Positions 19,016 to 27,147 of a DNA stretch of 64,000 nt are shown here, piece after piece. How positions within the stretch are numbered: position 1 is the stretch's first letter; each line of letters opens with the position of its first letter. The notes under the pieces were generated by a model. That model saw only the letters and a list, made by a program, of their open reading frames with translations. It had not been told where the DNA came from and searched no databases. Where the stretch lies: contig NZ_BAKK01000002.1 in the NCBI RefSeq assembly GCF_000614145.1, positions 146,827 to 210,826 on the forward strand. The letters are read 5' to 3'. The translations under genes were made by a program, and so were the position numbers. This stretch comes from Bacteroides faecichinchillae JCM 17102. Lineage in GTDB: Bacteria; Bacteroidota; Bacteroidia; Bacteroidales; Bacteroidaceae.

Positions 19016-20101
19016 ATGAAACATTTTGGCAAAATTGTCTCATATTTAATTTTAGCAATCAACGCATTCTTTGTAGGAATGTTAATCTTGACTGCTTATA
19101 GTCCGTATCTTCATCCGAAAATACATCCACTTGCTTCATGTCTAGGACTAACATTTCCTATTTTTTTAGTCATAAATATCGGCTTTGTTATTTTTTGGTT
19201 AATCATTAATTACCGTTACACTATCCTGACAATTATCGGTTTTCTGATCTGCCATTCGCAGATACAAACTTATATACCTATTAACTTTACCGACAAATCC
19301 ATACCAGAGAATAGCATTAAACTTCTCTCCTATAATGTAATGAGATTTAACAATATGGAAAAGAAGGACGGACAAAGCCCAATACTGTCCTACCTGTCTG
19401 AGAGTGGTGCAGATATTATTTGCTTACAGGAATACAACGCATCCGAAAATCAAAAGTATGTGACAGAAAAAGATATAAAAAGAGCCTTAAAAGCCTACCC
19501 CTATTATTCTATTCGCCGACCTGGAACGGGTGATTCTCAACTTGCTTGTTTTTCAAAATTCCCTATACTCGCAGTAAGTCCTATCAACTATGAAAGTTCC
19601 TACAATGGCTCTATGCAATACACATTAAAAGTAAATGAAGACACCATCACTCTAATCAATAATCACTTGGAATCAAACAAACTCACCAAGGAAGACAGAG
19701 GAATATATGAAGACATGATTAATGACCCAAATGCTAAAAAGGTAAAAACCGGACTCCGCCAACTCGTCAAGAAACTAGCAGAAGCTTCCTCTATTCGCTC
19801 CGCACAAGTTGATTCTGTTGCCAACGCTATCACAGAAAGTAAATATCCTACTATTATTGCTTGTGGCGATTTCAACGATGTCTCCATCTCTTACACACAC
19901 CGGATACTGACACAACATTTGAATGATGCCTTTACGCAATCCGGCAAAGGATTAGGTATCTCCTACAACCAAAATAAATTTTATTTCCGGATAGACAATA
20001 TCCTTATTAGTCCGAATCTGAAAACCTATAACTGTACAGTAGACCGTTCTATCAAAGATTCAGACCATTATCCTATCTGGTGCCATATAACCAAACGATA
20101 A
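19016..20101 (+). CDS. Membrane-anchored endonuclease/exonuclease/phosphatase-family protein
   Basis: 361 residues from ATG 19016; an upstream TTG at 18992 lies within the rhomboid gene and is less likely. Residues 1-90 contain three hydrophobic segments. Residues about 100-361 are an EEP (DNase I-like) fold: KLLSYNVMRFN, ICLQEYN (metal-binding Glu), NNHLESNK, ACGDFNDVS (GDFND) and SDHYPIW (catalytic Asp-His). Members cut phosphodiester or phosphomonoester bonds, from nucleic acids to sphingomyelin and inositides. The nearby membrane helices suggest a lipid or periplasmic substrate, which is inferred. It follows the rhomboids by four bases and precedes the M3 peptidase by 28 bases, so all four are probably co-transcribed. 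Confidence 0.85.
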   Translation: MKHFGKIVSYLILAINAFFVGMLILTAYSPYLHPKIHPLASCLGLTFPIFLVINIGFVIFWLIINYRYTILTIIGFLICHSQIQTYIPINFTDKSIPENSIKLLSYNVMRFNNMEKKDGQSPILSYLSESGADIICLQEYNASENQKYVTEKDIKRALKAYPYYSIRRPGTGDSQLACFSKFPILAVSPINYESSYNGSMQYTLKVNEDTITLINNHLESNKLTKEDRGIYEDMINDPNAKKVKTGLRQLVKKLAEASSIRSAQVDSVANAITESKYPTIIACGDFNDVSISYTHRILTQHLNDAFTQSGKGLGISYNQNKFYFRIDNILISPNLKTYNCTVDRSIKDSDHYPIWCHITKR

Positions 20102-20129
20102 ATACTGATTTTTTAATATATCCCCTATT

Positions 20130-22214
20130 ATGATAAAAAAAACACTAACCATTTTAGCAATAAGTTGTATGATCTACTCTTGTTCTACAAAAACAGAAAA
20201 CAACCCCTTTTTCACAGAGTTTCAAACAGAAAATGGAGTTCCTCCATTCGATAAAATAAAATTAGAACATTATGAACCTGCTTTTCTCAAAGGTATTGAA
20301 GAACAAAATCATCGTATCGAGGCGATCATCGAAAATACAGAAATACCCAATTTCGAAAATACTATAGTAGCATTAGATAATAGTGCTCCTATACTCAATC
20401 GTGTCAGTGCTATCTTTTTTAACATGACAGATGCAGAAACGACCGATCAACTAACTGAACTTTCAATCAAATTAGCTCCAGTACTCTCCGAACACGAAGA
20501 CAATATTTCATTAAACAAAGACTTATTTAATCGTGTAAACGCTGTGTATCAGCAAAAAGATTCCTGTAACCTCACGTCCGAACAGAAACGTTTGTTAGAA
20601 AAAACTTATAAAGGATTTATACGTTCCGGAGCCAACCTCAGCACTGATAAACAAGCCCGACTTCGTGACATCAACAAAGAACTTTCTACACTCGGTATCA
20701 CTTTCAGCAACAATATACTGAATGAAAATAATGCCTTCCAACTCTTTGTGGATAAAGAAGAAGATTTAGCCGGACTACCTGATTGGTTGCGCCAGAGTGC
20801 CGCTGAAGAAGCTAAAGCTGCCGGACAAGCTAATAAATGGCTATTCACATTGCACAACGCCAGTCGTCTGCCTTTCTTGCAATATTCAGAGAATCGCCCT
20901 CTCCGGGAGAAAATATATAAGGCCTACATTAATAGGGGAAACAATAACGATTCTTATGACAACAAAGAAATAATCCGGAAAATTGTTTCTCTTCGTCTGG
21001 AGAAAGCAAATCTATTAGGATTTGACTGCTACGCCAATTTTGTTTTGGATGAAACAATGGCGAAGAATGCCGATAACGTCATGAATCTTTTGAACAATCT
21101 TTGGAGTTACGCACTACCAAAAGCAAAAGCTGAAGCCATCGATCTCCAAAAAATAATGGACAAAGAAGGAAAAGGAGAAAAATTGGAAGCATGGGATTGG
21201 TGGTATTATACAGAGAAACTGCGAAAAGAAAAATACGATTTATCCGAAGAGGAAACTAAACCCTATTTTAGACTGGAAAACGTAAGAGAAGGTGCTTTCA
21301 CAGTAGCAAACAAGCTCTATGGGATTACACTAAATAAATTGGAAGGTATTCCAACTTATCATTCGGACGTAGAAGTCTTCGAAGTAAAAGATACAGATGG
21401 ATCTCAGCTTGGTATTTTCTATGTAGATTATTTTCCTCGTCCGGGAAAAAGCGGCGGTGCATGGATGAGTAATTACCGCGAACAGCAAGGATCAACCCGT
21501 CCATTAGTATGTAATGTAGCTAGTTTTACAAAACCCATAGGTAATACTCCATCTTTACTAACGATGGATGAAGTGGAAACACTGTTCCACGAATTCGGAC
21601 ATGGATTGCACGGTTTACTGACTAAATGCGAATATAAAGGTACTTCAGGCACTAATGTCGTACGTGATTTCGTAGAACTTCCTTCGCAAATTAACGAACA
21701 TTGGGCAACCGAACCAGAAGTATTGAAAATGTATGCAAAACATTATCAGACCGGTAAAATAATCCCCGACGAAATCATCGAAAAAATTCAAAAACAAAAA
21801 ACATTCAATCAGGGATTCATGACTACTGAATTACTTGCAGCCGCCATCCTCGACATGAACTTACACACTCTGACAGATGTAAATAATATGGATATACTTT
21901 CATATGAAAAAGAAGCGATGGATAAGCTCGGTTTAATCCCCGAAATCGCACCACGTTACCGCACGACTTACTTCAACCATATCATTGGTGGATATGCAGC
22001 CGGATATTATAGCTATCTCTGGGCTAATGTATTAGATAATGATGCCTTTGAAGCTTTCAAAGAACATGGTATTTTTGATAAAAGCACCGCAGATCTGTTC
22101 CGCTACAACGTATTGGAAAAAGGAGATAGTGAAGACCCAATGGTACTTTACAAAAGTTTCCGTGGGACAGAGCCCAGTCTAGAGCCATTATTAAAAAACA
22201 GAGGAATGAAATAA
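20130..22214 (+). CDS. M3-family zinc metallopeptidase lipoprotein (peptidyl-dipeptidase Dcp-like)
   Basis: 694 residues, the usual Dcp/oligopeptidase A length. A lipoprotein signal ends at MIYSC (Cys about residue 16), then STKTENN with no strong acidic export signal, so it is probably anchored on the periplasmic side. The zinc site is TLFHEFGHGLHGLL (HExxH) at about 490, with the third ligand Glu in the following helix (RDFVELPSQINEHW). The C-terminal YRTTYFNHIIGGYAAGYYSYLWA is the substrate-binding loop typical of this family. It would release dipeptides or cut short peptides in the periplasm. It closes the rhomboid operon and is followed by a hairpin. Confidence 0.92.
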   Translation: MIKKTLTILAISCMIYSCSTKTENNPFFTEFQTENGVPPFDKIKLEHYEPAFLKGIEEQNHRIEAIIENTEIPNFENTIVALDNSAPILNRVSAIFFNMTDAETTDQLTELSIKLAPVLSEHEDNISLNKDLFNRVNAVYQQKDSCNLTSEQKRLLEKTYKGFIRSGANLSTDKQARLRDINKELSTLGITFSNNILNENNAFQLFVDKEEDLAGLPDWLRQSAAEEAKAAGQANKWLFTLHNASRLPFLQYSENRPLREKIYKAYINRGNNNDSYDNKEIIRKIVSLRLEKANLLGFDCYANFVLDETMAKNADNVMNLLNNLWSYALPKAKAEAIDLQKIMDKEGKGEKLEAWDWWYYTEKLRKEKYDLSEEETKPYFRLENVREGAFTVANKLYGITLNKLEGIPTYHSDVEVFEVKDTDGSQLGIFYVDYFPRPGKSGGAWMSNYREQQGSTRPLVCNVASFTKPIGNTPSLLTMDEVETLFHEFGHGLHGLLTKCEYKGTSGTNVVRDFVELPSQINEHWATEPEVLKMYAKHYQTGKIIPDEIIEKIQKQKTFNQGFMTTELLAAAILDMNLHTLTDVNNMDILSYEKEAMDKLGLIPEIAPRYRTTYFNHIIGGYAAGYYSYLWANVLDNDAFEAFKEHGIFDKSTADLFRYNVLEKGDSEDPMVLYKSFRGTEPSLEPLLKNRGMK

Positions 22215-22227
22215 TTCGGCAAAAAAA

Positions 22228-22252
22228 CCCTTAAACATCAAATATTTGAGGG
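22228..22252 (+). terminator. Hairpin after the M3 peptidase gene
   Basis: CCCTTAAA pairs with TTTGAGGG (one G-T pair) around a 9-base loop, preceded by A7. There is no T-run behind it, so termination strength is uncertain. Confidence 0.5.
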
Positions 22253-22281
22253 CTTATAACACATGAATGTGAAAAAAAAAC

Positions 22282-22289
22282 TATATTTG
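22282..22289 (+). promoter_or_regulatory. secDF promoter, -7 box
   Basis: TATATTTG matches TAnnTTTG. Transcription would start near 22296, inside the first copy of the 20-base direct repeat, leaving a leader of about 83 bases. Confidence 0.65.
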
Positions 22290-22293
22290 CAGC

Positions 22294-22333
22294 CTTGTAT
22301 ACGACAAAATGGACTTGTATACGACAGAATTAA
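22294..22333 (+). repeat. 20-base direct repeat at the secDF transcription start
   Basis: CTTGTATACGACA occurs at 22294-22306 and again at 22314-22326, period 20, with tails AAATGGA and GAATTAA. Each copy contains the palindrome GTATAC. The pair covers about -2 to +38 relative to the predicted start of transcription, so it could be an operator or a 5' leader element. Confidence 0.65.
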
Positions 22334-22378
22334 CGAAAAATTAAATTAAAAAAGTAATCATCATAAATTAAAAGTAAA

Positions 22379-25300
22379 ATGCAAAACAAAGGATTTGTAA
22401 AGGTTTTTGCGGTATTACTCACGCTGGTATGCGTGTTCTACCTCTCCTTCTCCTTCGTGACTCGCCATTATACAAATAAGGCGAAAGAAATTGCGAAAGG
22501 TGACGCTCAAGTAGAACAAGACTACCTCGATTCTCTCGCAAATGAGAAGGTATGGCTGGGTAACTGGACGCTGAAACAATGTCGTGAGATGGAGATTGGT
22601 TTAGGTTTGGACCTAAAAGGTGGTATGAACGTTATCCTTGAAGTTTCTGTACCGGATGTTATCAGAGCATTAGCTGACAATAAGCCGGATGAAGTTTTCA
22701 ACAAAGCATTGGCTGAAGCCGCTAAACAAGCTATCAATAGCCAAGACGATATCATCACTCTATTCGTCAAAGAATACCATAAAGCCGCTCCGGATGCAAA
22801 ATTATCCGAACTATTCGCAACTCAACAGCTGAAAGACAAAATCAATCAGAAATCTTCAAATGCAGAAGTTGAAAAAGTATTGAGAGAAGAAGTTAAAGCT
22901 GCCGTTGAAAACTCATACAACGTACTTCGTACTCGTATCGACCGTTTCGGCGTTGTTCAGCCAAATATCCAAAGTTTGGAAGACAAGATGGGACGTATCA
23001 TGGTGGAACTTCCAGGTATCAAAGAACCTGAACGTGTGAGGAAACTTCTTCAAGGTTCTGCCAATCTGGAATTCTGGGAAACTTATATAGCAAAGGATTT
23101 ACTTCCGGCTATGCAAGCTGCCGATGCTAAATTGCGTACTATTCTGACTCAGGAAAATACAACGGACTCTATTACTGCAAACACTGCTGATACAATCCCT
23201 GCTGCCGAACTTACAGTAGCCACTCCGAGCAATAAAGCGGTCAGCGCTGCGGACAGCCTTGCAGCTGCACTGAAAGGAGATAAGAATGAAAATACTACTG
23301 CTGTAAATATAGAAGAAGCTAAAAAGCAATATCCATTGTTGGCTATTCTTCAATTGAACACCAGCGGCCAAGGTCCTGTAATTGGCTATGCAAACTATAA
23401 GGACACTGCTGAAATCAATAAATATCTGGCTATGCCAGAAGTAAAAGCACAACTCCCGAAAGACCTTAGCCTGAAATGGGGTGTAGCTGCCGCTGATTTT
23501 GACAAGAAAAAGCAGACATTTGAATTATATGGCATCAGATTAACCGAACGTAACGGTAAAGCTCCGTTAGAAGGTGACGTTATCGTTGATGCAAAAGACG
23601 AATTCAGCCAGTATGGTAAGCCAATTGTTACCATGGCAATGAATAACGATGGTGCTCGCCGTTGGGCACAGCTAACTAAAAAAGTAGCAAATCCTACCGA
23701 AAAAGGACACATCGCTATCGTACTTGATAACTATGTATATTCTGCACCGGGTGTAGATAAGGAAATTACAGGTGGACGTTCTGAAATCTCCGGAAGTTTT
23801 ACCCCAGAACAAACAAAAGACTTGGCAAACGTATTGAAATCTGGTAAGATGCCTGCTCCGGCTCACATCGTACAGGAAGATATTGTTGGACCGTCATTGG
23901 GTCAAGAATCTATCAATGCAGGTATTTTCTCATTTGTTGTGGCTCTAATCCTGTTGATGATTTATATGTGTTCTATGTATGGCTTTATCCCAGGTATGGT
24001 TGCTAATGGAGCATTAATCCTCAACTTTTTCTTCACACTGGGTATCCTTTCTTCCTTCCAAGCGGCATTGACAATGTCAGGTATTGCCGGTATGGTATTG
24101 GCTTTGGGTATGGCAGTGGATGCAAACGTACTTATCTACGAACGTACAAAAGAAGAGTTACGAGCTGGTAAAGGAGTGAAGAAAGCACTTGCTGACGGTT
24201 ACTCTAACGCCTTCTCTGCAATCTTTGACTCTAACCTGACATCTATTATTACGGGTATCATCCTGTTCAACTTCGGTACAGGTCCTATCCGTGGTTTTGC
24301 TACAACTTTGATTATCGGTATTTTGATTTCCTTCTTTACAGCTGTGTTCATAACTCGTTTGGTATACGAACACTTCATGAGTAAAGATAAGTGGTTGAAT
24401 TTGACATTTACTTCTAAGATTTCTAAAAACTTGCTGGTAAATACTCACTTCGACTTCATGGGAACCAACAAGAAAGCGTTGATCATTGTAAGTATAATCA
24501 TCCTTGCTTGTATTACTTCATTCGCATACCGTGGTTTAAGTCAAAGCATTGACTTTACCGGTGGACGTAATTTTAAGGTACAGTTCGAAAAACCTATAGA
24601 ACCGGAACAAGTTCGCGAACTGATCTCAAGTAAGTTCGGTGAAGCTAACGTAAGTGTTATTGCTATCGGTACAGATAAAAAGACAGTACGTATCAGTACC
24701 AACTACCGTATTAATGATGAAGGTAATAACGTCGATTCTGAAATCGAAAGTTTCTTGTATGAAACACTGAAACCGTTGCTGACTCAGAATATTGACTTAG
24801 CTACTTTCATCGACCGTGATAATCATACAGGTGGTAGTATCGTTAGCTCCCAGAAAGTAGGTCCAAGTATCGCTGATGACATTAAGACAGGTGCTATCTG
24901 GTCAGTTGTTCTGGCATTGTTCGCTATCGGCCTTTACATCCTGATTCGTTTCCGCAACATTGCTTATAGTATAGGTTCTATTGTTGCATTGACTTGTGAT
25001 ACCATTATGATTATTGGTGCTTACTCACTGTTGTGGGGTTTCGTGCCGTTCTCATTGGAGATCGACCAAACATTCATCGGTGCTATCTTGACGGCTATCG
25101 GTTACTCTATCAATGACAAGGTGGTAATTTTCGACCGTGTACGTGAGTTCTTCGGTTTGTATCCGAAACGTGATAAACGTCAGTTATTCAATGATTCTTT
25201 GAATACTACGCTGGCGCGTACTATTAATACTTCATTGAGTACATTGATCGTATTGTTGTGTATCTTCATCCTTGGTGGTGACTCAATCCGCAGCTTTGCA

Positions 25301-25405
25301 TTTGCAATGATCCTCGGTGTAGTAATCGGTACATTATCTTCATTGTTTATTGCTTCTCCGATCGCATACAATATGATGAAAGGTAAAAAAGCTACTGAAG
25401 ATTAA
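22379..25405 (+). CDS. secDF: Fused protein translocase subunit SecDF
   Basis: 1008 residues. SecD and SecF are fused in one chain, as is normal in Bacteroidetes. It uses the proton gradient to pull preproteins through SecYEG. N-terminal membrane helix at 8-28; LGLDLKGGMNVILEVSVPD is the SecD D1 motif; the large periplasmic domain (about 60-510) includes an insert rich in Ala/Thr (about 235-310). The first six-helix RND-type bundle (about 520-700) has GMVLALGMAVDANVLIYERTKEELRAGKG with the proton-relay Asp. The SecF half (about 705-1008) has RGLSQSIDFTGGRNFKVQF and GYSINDKVVIFDRVREFFG. Monocistronic, with promoter and terminators visible. The 20-base repeats in its leader are unusual. Confidence 0.95.
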   Translation: MQNKGFVKVFAVLLTLVCVFYLSFSFVTRHYTNKAKEIAKGDAQVEQDYLDSLANEKVWLGNWTLKQCREMEIGLGLDLKGGMNVILEVSVPDVIRALADNKPDEVFNKALAEAAKQAINSQDDIITLFVKEYHKAAPDAKLSELFATQQLKDKINQKSSNAEVEKVLREEVKAAVENSYNVLRTRIDRFGVVQPNIQSLEDKMGRIMVELPGIKEPERVRKLLQGSANLEFWETYIAKDLLPAMQAADAKLRTILTQENTTDSITANTADTIPAAELTVATPSNKAVSAADSLAAALKGDKNENTTAVNIEEAKKQYPLLAILQLNTSGQGPVIGYANYKDTAEINKYLAMPEVKAQLPKDLSLKWGVAAADFDKKKQTFELYGIRLTERNGKAPLEGDVIVDAKDEFSQYGKPIVTMAMNNDGARRWAQLTKKVANPTEKGHIAIVLDNYVYSAPGVDKEITGGRSEISGSFTPEQTKDLANVLKSGKMPAPAHIVQEDIVGPSLGQESINAGIFSFVVALILLMIYMCSMYGFIPGMVANGALILNFFFTLGILSSFQAALTMSGIAGMVLALGMAVDANVLIYERTKEELRAGKGVKKALADGYSNAFSAIFDSNLTSIITGIILFNFGTGPIRGFATTLIIGILISFFTAVFITRLVYEHFMSKDKWLNLTFTSKISKNLLVNTHFDFMGTNKKALIIVSIIILACITSFAYRGLSQSIDFTGGRNFKVQFEKPIEPEQVRELISSKFGEANVSVIAIGTDKKTVRISTNYRINDEGNNVDSEIESFLYETLKPLLTQNIDLATFIDRDNHTGGSIVSSQKVGPSIADDIKTGAIWSVVLALFAIGLYILIRFRNIAYSIGSIVALTCDTIMIIGAYSLLWGFVPFSLEIDQTFIGAILTAIGYSINDKVVIFDRVREFFGLYPKRDKRQLFNDSLNTTLARTINTSLSTLIVLLCIFILGGDSIRSFAFAMILGVVIGTLSSLFIASPIAYNMMKGKKATED

Positions 25406-25426
25406 TAATCATACATAGCAAAAAGA

Positions 25427-25451
25427 GCATCAATGGAATACTCATTGATGC
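25427..25451 (+). terminator. secDF terminator hairpin 1
   Basis: GCATCAATG pairs with CATTGATGC around a 7-base loop, 22 bases after the secDF stop; the flanks AAAAGA and TCTTT extend the stem past one bulge. Only a short T-run follows. Confidence 0.7.
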
Positions 25452-25465
25452 ATCTTTAAAAAATT

Positions 25466-25520
25466 CCCTTATTTTGTCCTCCTTCATTTGAGAAATAGGA
25501 TTAAAATAAGGGGATTTTTA
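25466..25520 (+). terminator. secDF terminator hairpin 2
   Basis: CCCTTATTTT (25466-25475) pairs with AAAATAAGGG (25503-25512), followed by GATTTTT. It lies 14 bases after the first hairpin and seems to be a second or bidirectional terminator facing the decayed minus-strand genes. Confidence 0.7.
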
Positions 25521-25613
25521 CATAAAAAGATAAAGAATATCATTCCATTAGAATAACTTTCTATGATAGAGAACTTCAAAACCTATTCTAATAAAAAAAC
25601 TAAATATGCTTTA

Positions 25614-25985
25614 TTAATAGGAAATACAACATTTTTTGCCTTCTGACCTAGACTTATTATAAGAGATATTCATATCATTTATGTTATTCAATAGAGTTGT
25701 ATATACGGTGGAAGAGACATTTATCTCATTAGCAGAGGACAAAGTTACAAACATATCCACCTTCTTCCAATTTCACTTGACTGTAAAAACGATATAAAGC
25801 GGCCTCCATTCGAGCCAAATCATCTCCTTAACATTTCGCGTAGTATTCGTAGCATTTGTTGCCTGTAATGAATTTACGTTAAGATCAATATAGGTATTAT
25901 CCTCTACATATTTCTTTGCAGATAGATTTATTACCTTCATTTTGTATTTCAGCTTTAGATGAAGATTTTTCGCTAAATTAATAAC
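25614..25985 (-). pseudogene. Decayed gene of unknown function
   Basis: Coding-like sequence on the minus strand jumps between frames. LAKNLHLKLKYKMKVINLSA runs on through KKYVEDNTYIDLNVNSLQAT to KEMIWL; after a shift near 25805 come ARMEAALYRFYSQVKLEEGG and YVCN; after another near 25745 come LSSANEINVSSTVYTTLL and a stop at 25614-25616. No start is certain. I recognise no family. The frame breaks are denser than the single-base deletions seen elsewhere in the window, so genuine decay is more likely than sequence error. It may once have formed an operon with the similarly decayed gene upstream (26065-26457). Confidence 0.45.
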
Positions 25986-26064
25986 TAATCAACCCATAAG
26001 CGAATATAACTAGCACGATAACAATTATTCATTCATAAACTTTATTTTTTAGTTAATCACTCGG

Positions 26065-26457
26065 TCAGTCTGGTTCGAACGGCTCCCTACGAGCAACAGC
26101 TGTAATGAATGCCACATCAGAAATTGTAGACAATGTAAAGGCGAATATCCCAATATACAATATTTACCACCATCAGTCTCAAACATAGGAAGAATTATAT
26201 AGGAACAAGAACACTGAGGATCTTTTCCTAAAAAATCGAGACATTCTACCGCTAAAGTAATACCTAAAACATTATTATCTTTATAAAACATCTAATTACA
26301 TTGCCCACCTTCAAATACCCACTTACTTTTCCATCTCATTTAGTGATGGAAAAAGTAAAGTCTTTAAAGCTGAACACTCATCTTTTTTAATCCTTGTTTG
26401 CCCAGCAATATCTGATATCATTAACAATACCATAAATAAAATAAACACTTTTTTCAT
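26065..26457 (-). pseudogene. Decayed gene for a small secreted Cys-containing protein
   Basis: ATG at 26457 starts a good signal peptide (MKKVFILFMVLLMISDIAGQ) followed by TRIKKDECSALKTLLFPSL. One extra base near 26340 leads into KWVFEGGQCN, then an in-frame TAG, then MFYKDNNVLGITLAVECLDF, LGKDPQCSCSYIILPMFET and DGGKYCI. A second shift near 26140 leads to FAFTLSTISDVAFITAVARR and EPFEPD before a stop at 26065-26067. That is about 130 codons with two frame breaks and one nonsense codon. Several Cys residues survive. I do not know the family. Genuine decay is likely, because a base substitution (the TAG) adds to the indels. Confidence 0.5.
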
Positions 26458-26869
26458 CTAAGTTTTTACAATATGAATACTATAAATTCATTATTTAACT
26501 AAACAATTATTGAAAATAAAGAAATAAAAATGTATAATAAAAAGGTCTTCAACAGTTTAACAACATAGAATTAATTTCTTCACCTAATTAGATTATATTT
26601 ATTAACCCCAAATTTAAGCCAAAGAGAGAATATAAAATCATTTTACAACAAAATAAGTTGATTAACATTTACGCTATATATTTAAAGAATAAAAAGGATT
26701 CTATTCGCAAATTAAAATCGAAAAGAGTATCTTTACAGCGAATAAGATGTTCACAAAATAGTTGTAAGTAGTATATTAGACCTTAAAGAAACATGGACAA
26801 CAGAGAAATACTTAAATTAAAGAGAAGATGTGACAGCACATCAAGCAAATCACATAGACATGGACAAAG
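26458..26869. other. AT-rich gap without a recognisable gene
   Basis: About 410 bases between the decayed gene and tRNA-Arg. I see no ORF with a plausible product. Short repeats of ACATGGACAA occur near 26792 and 26858. Nothing else could be supported. Confidence 0.5.
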
Positions 26870-26944
26870 TGGTAGCCTCGAGGGGAATCGAACCCCTATC
26901 TAAAGTTTAGGAAACTTCTATTCTATCCGTTGAACTACAAGGCC
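26870..26944 (-). tRNA. tRNA-Arg (anticodon CCU)
   Basis: 75 bases on the minus strand with CCA encoded. The acceptor arms GGCCTTG and CGAGGCT pair over seven positions (two G-U). The anticodon stem GAAGT/ACTTT encloses loop TTCCTAA, giving anticodon CCT, which reads AGG. The T arm is AGGGG-TTCGATT-CCCCT. The discriminator base is A. It stands alone, with a promoter just upstream; no other tRNA is next to it. Confidence 0.95.
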
Positions 26945-26960
26945 GTTTCTATTTTGGTTG

Positions 26961-26990
26961 CAAAGATAAAGGTTTCTATTGATTTAACAA
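26961..26990 (-). promoter_or_regulatory. tRNA-Arg promoter
   Basis: CAAAGATA (26961-26968) reads TATCTTTG on the minus strand, and CAA (TTG) lies at 26988-26990, 19 bases upstream. The predicted start is about 10 bases before the mature tRNA 5' end. Confidence 0.75.
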
Positions 26991-27061
26991 GAATAAAAAT
27001 ACAGGTTCCTTTCAGTTATTTCAAATCTTTAGCGTCAATAGGACAATAAAGCTCGATTTAT

Positions 27062-27092
27062 TTTGATAATTCGATTAACTTTCCGACCTTTG
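27062..27092 (+). promoter_or_regulatory. Probable promoter of korAB
   Basis: TTTG at 27062-27065 and GACCTTTG at 27085-27092, 19 bases apart. The -7 box differs from TAnnTTTG by its first base. Transcription would start near 27099, which makes a start codon at 27103 unlikely and supports the ATG at 27148. Confidence 0.55.
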
Positions 27093-27147
27093 CACTCACA
27101 AATTGAAAGCAAAATCAATTTTAAAATTAAATATAGTAATTAAAGTT

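Noticed and set aside
23099..23452. Antisense ORFs over secDF and other long genes
   Set aside because: They lie opposite strongly supported proteins, have no recognisable product or start context, and reflect the low stop density opposite coding DNA.
27103..27147. Extended korA start at 27103
   Set aside because: It lies within a few bases of the predicted transcription start; MADEMMVKELEE at 27148 is a better N terminus.
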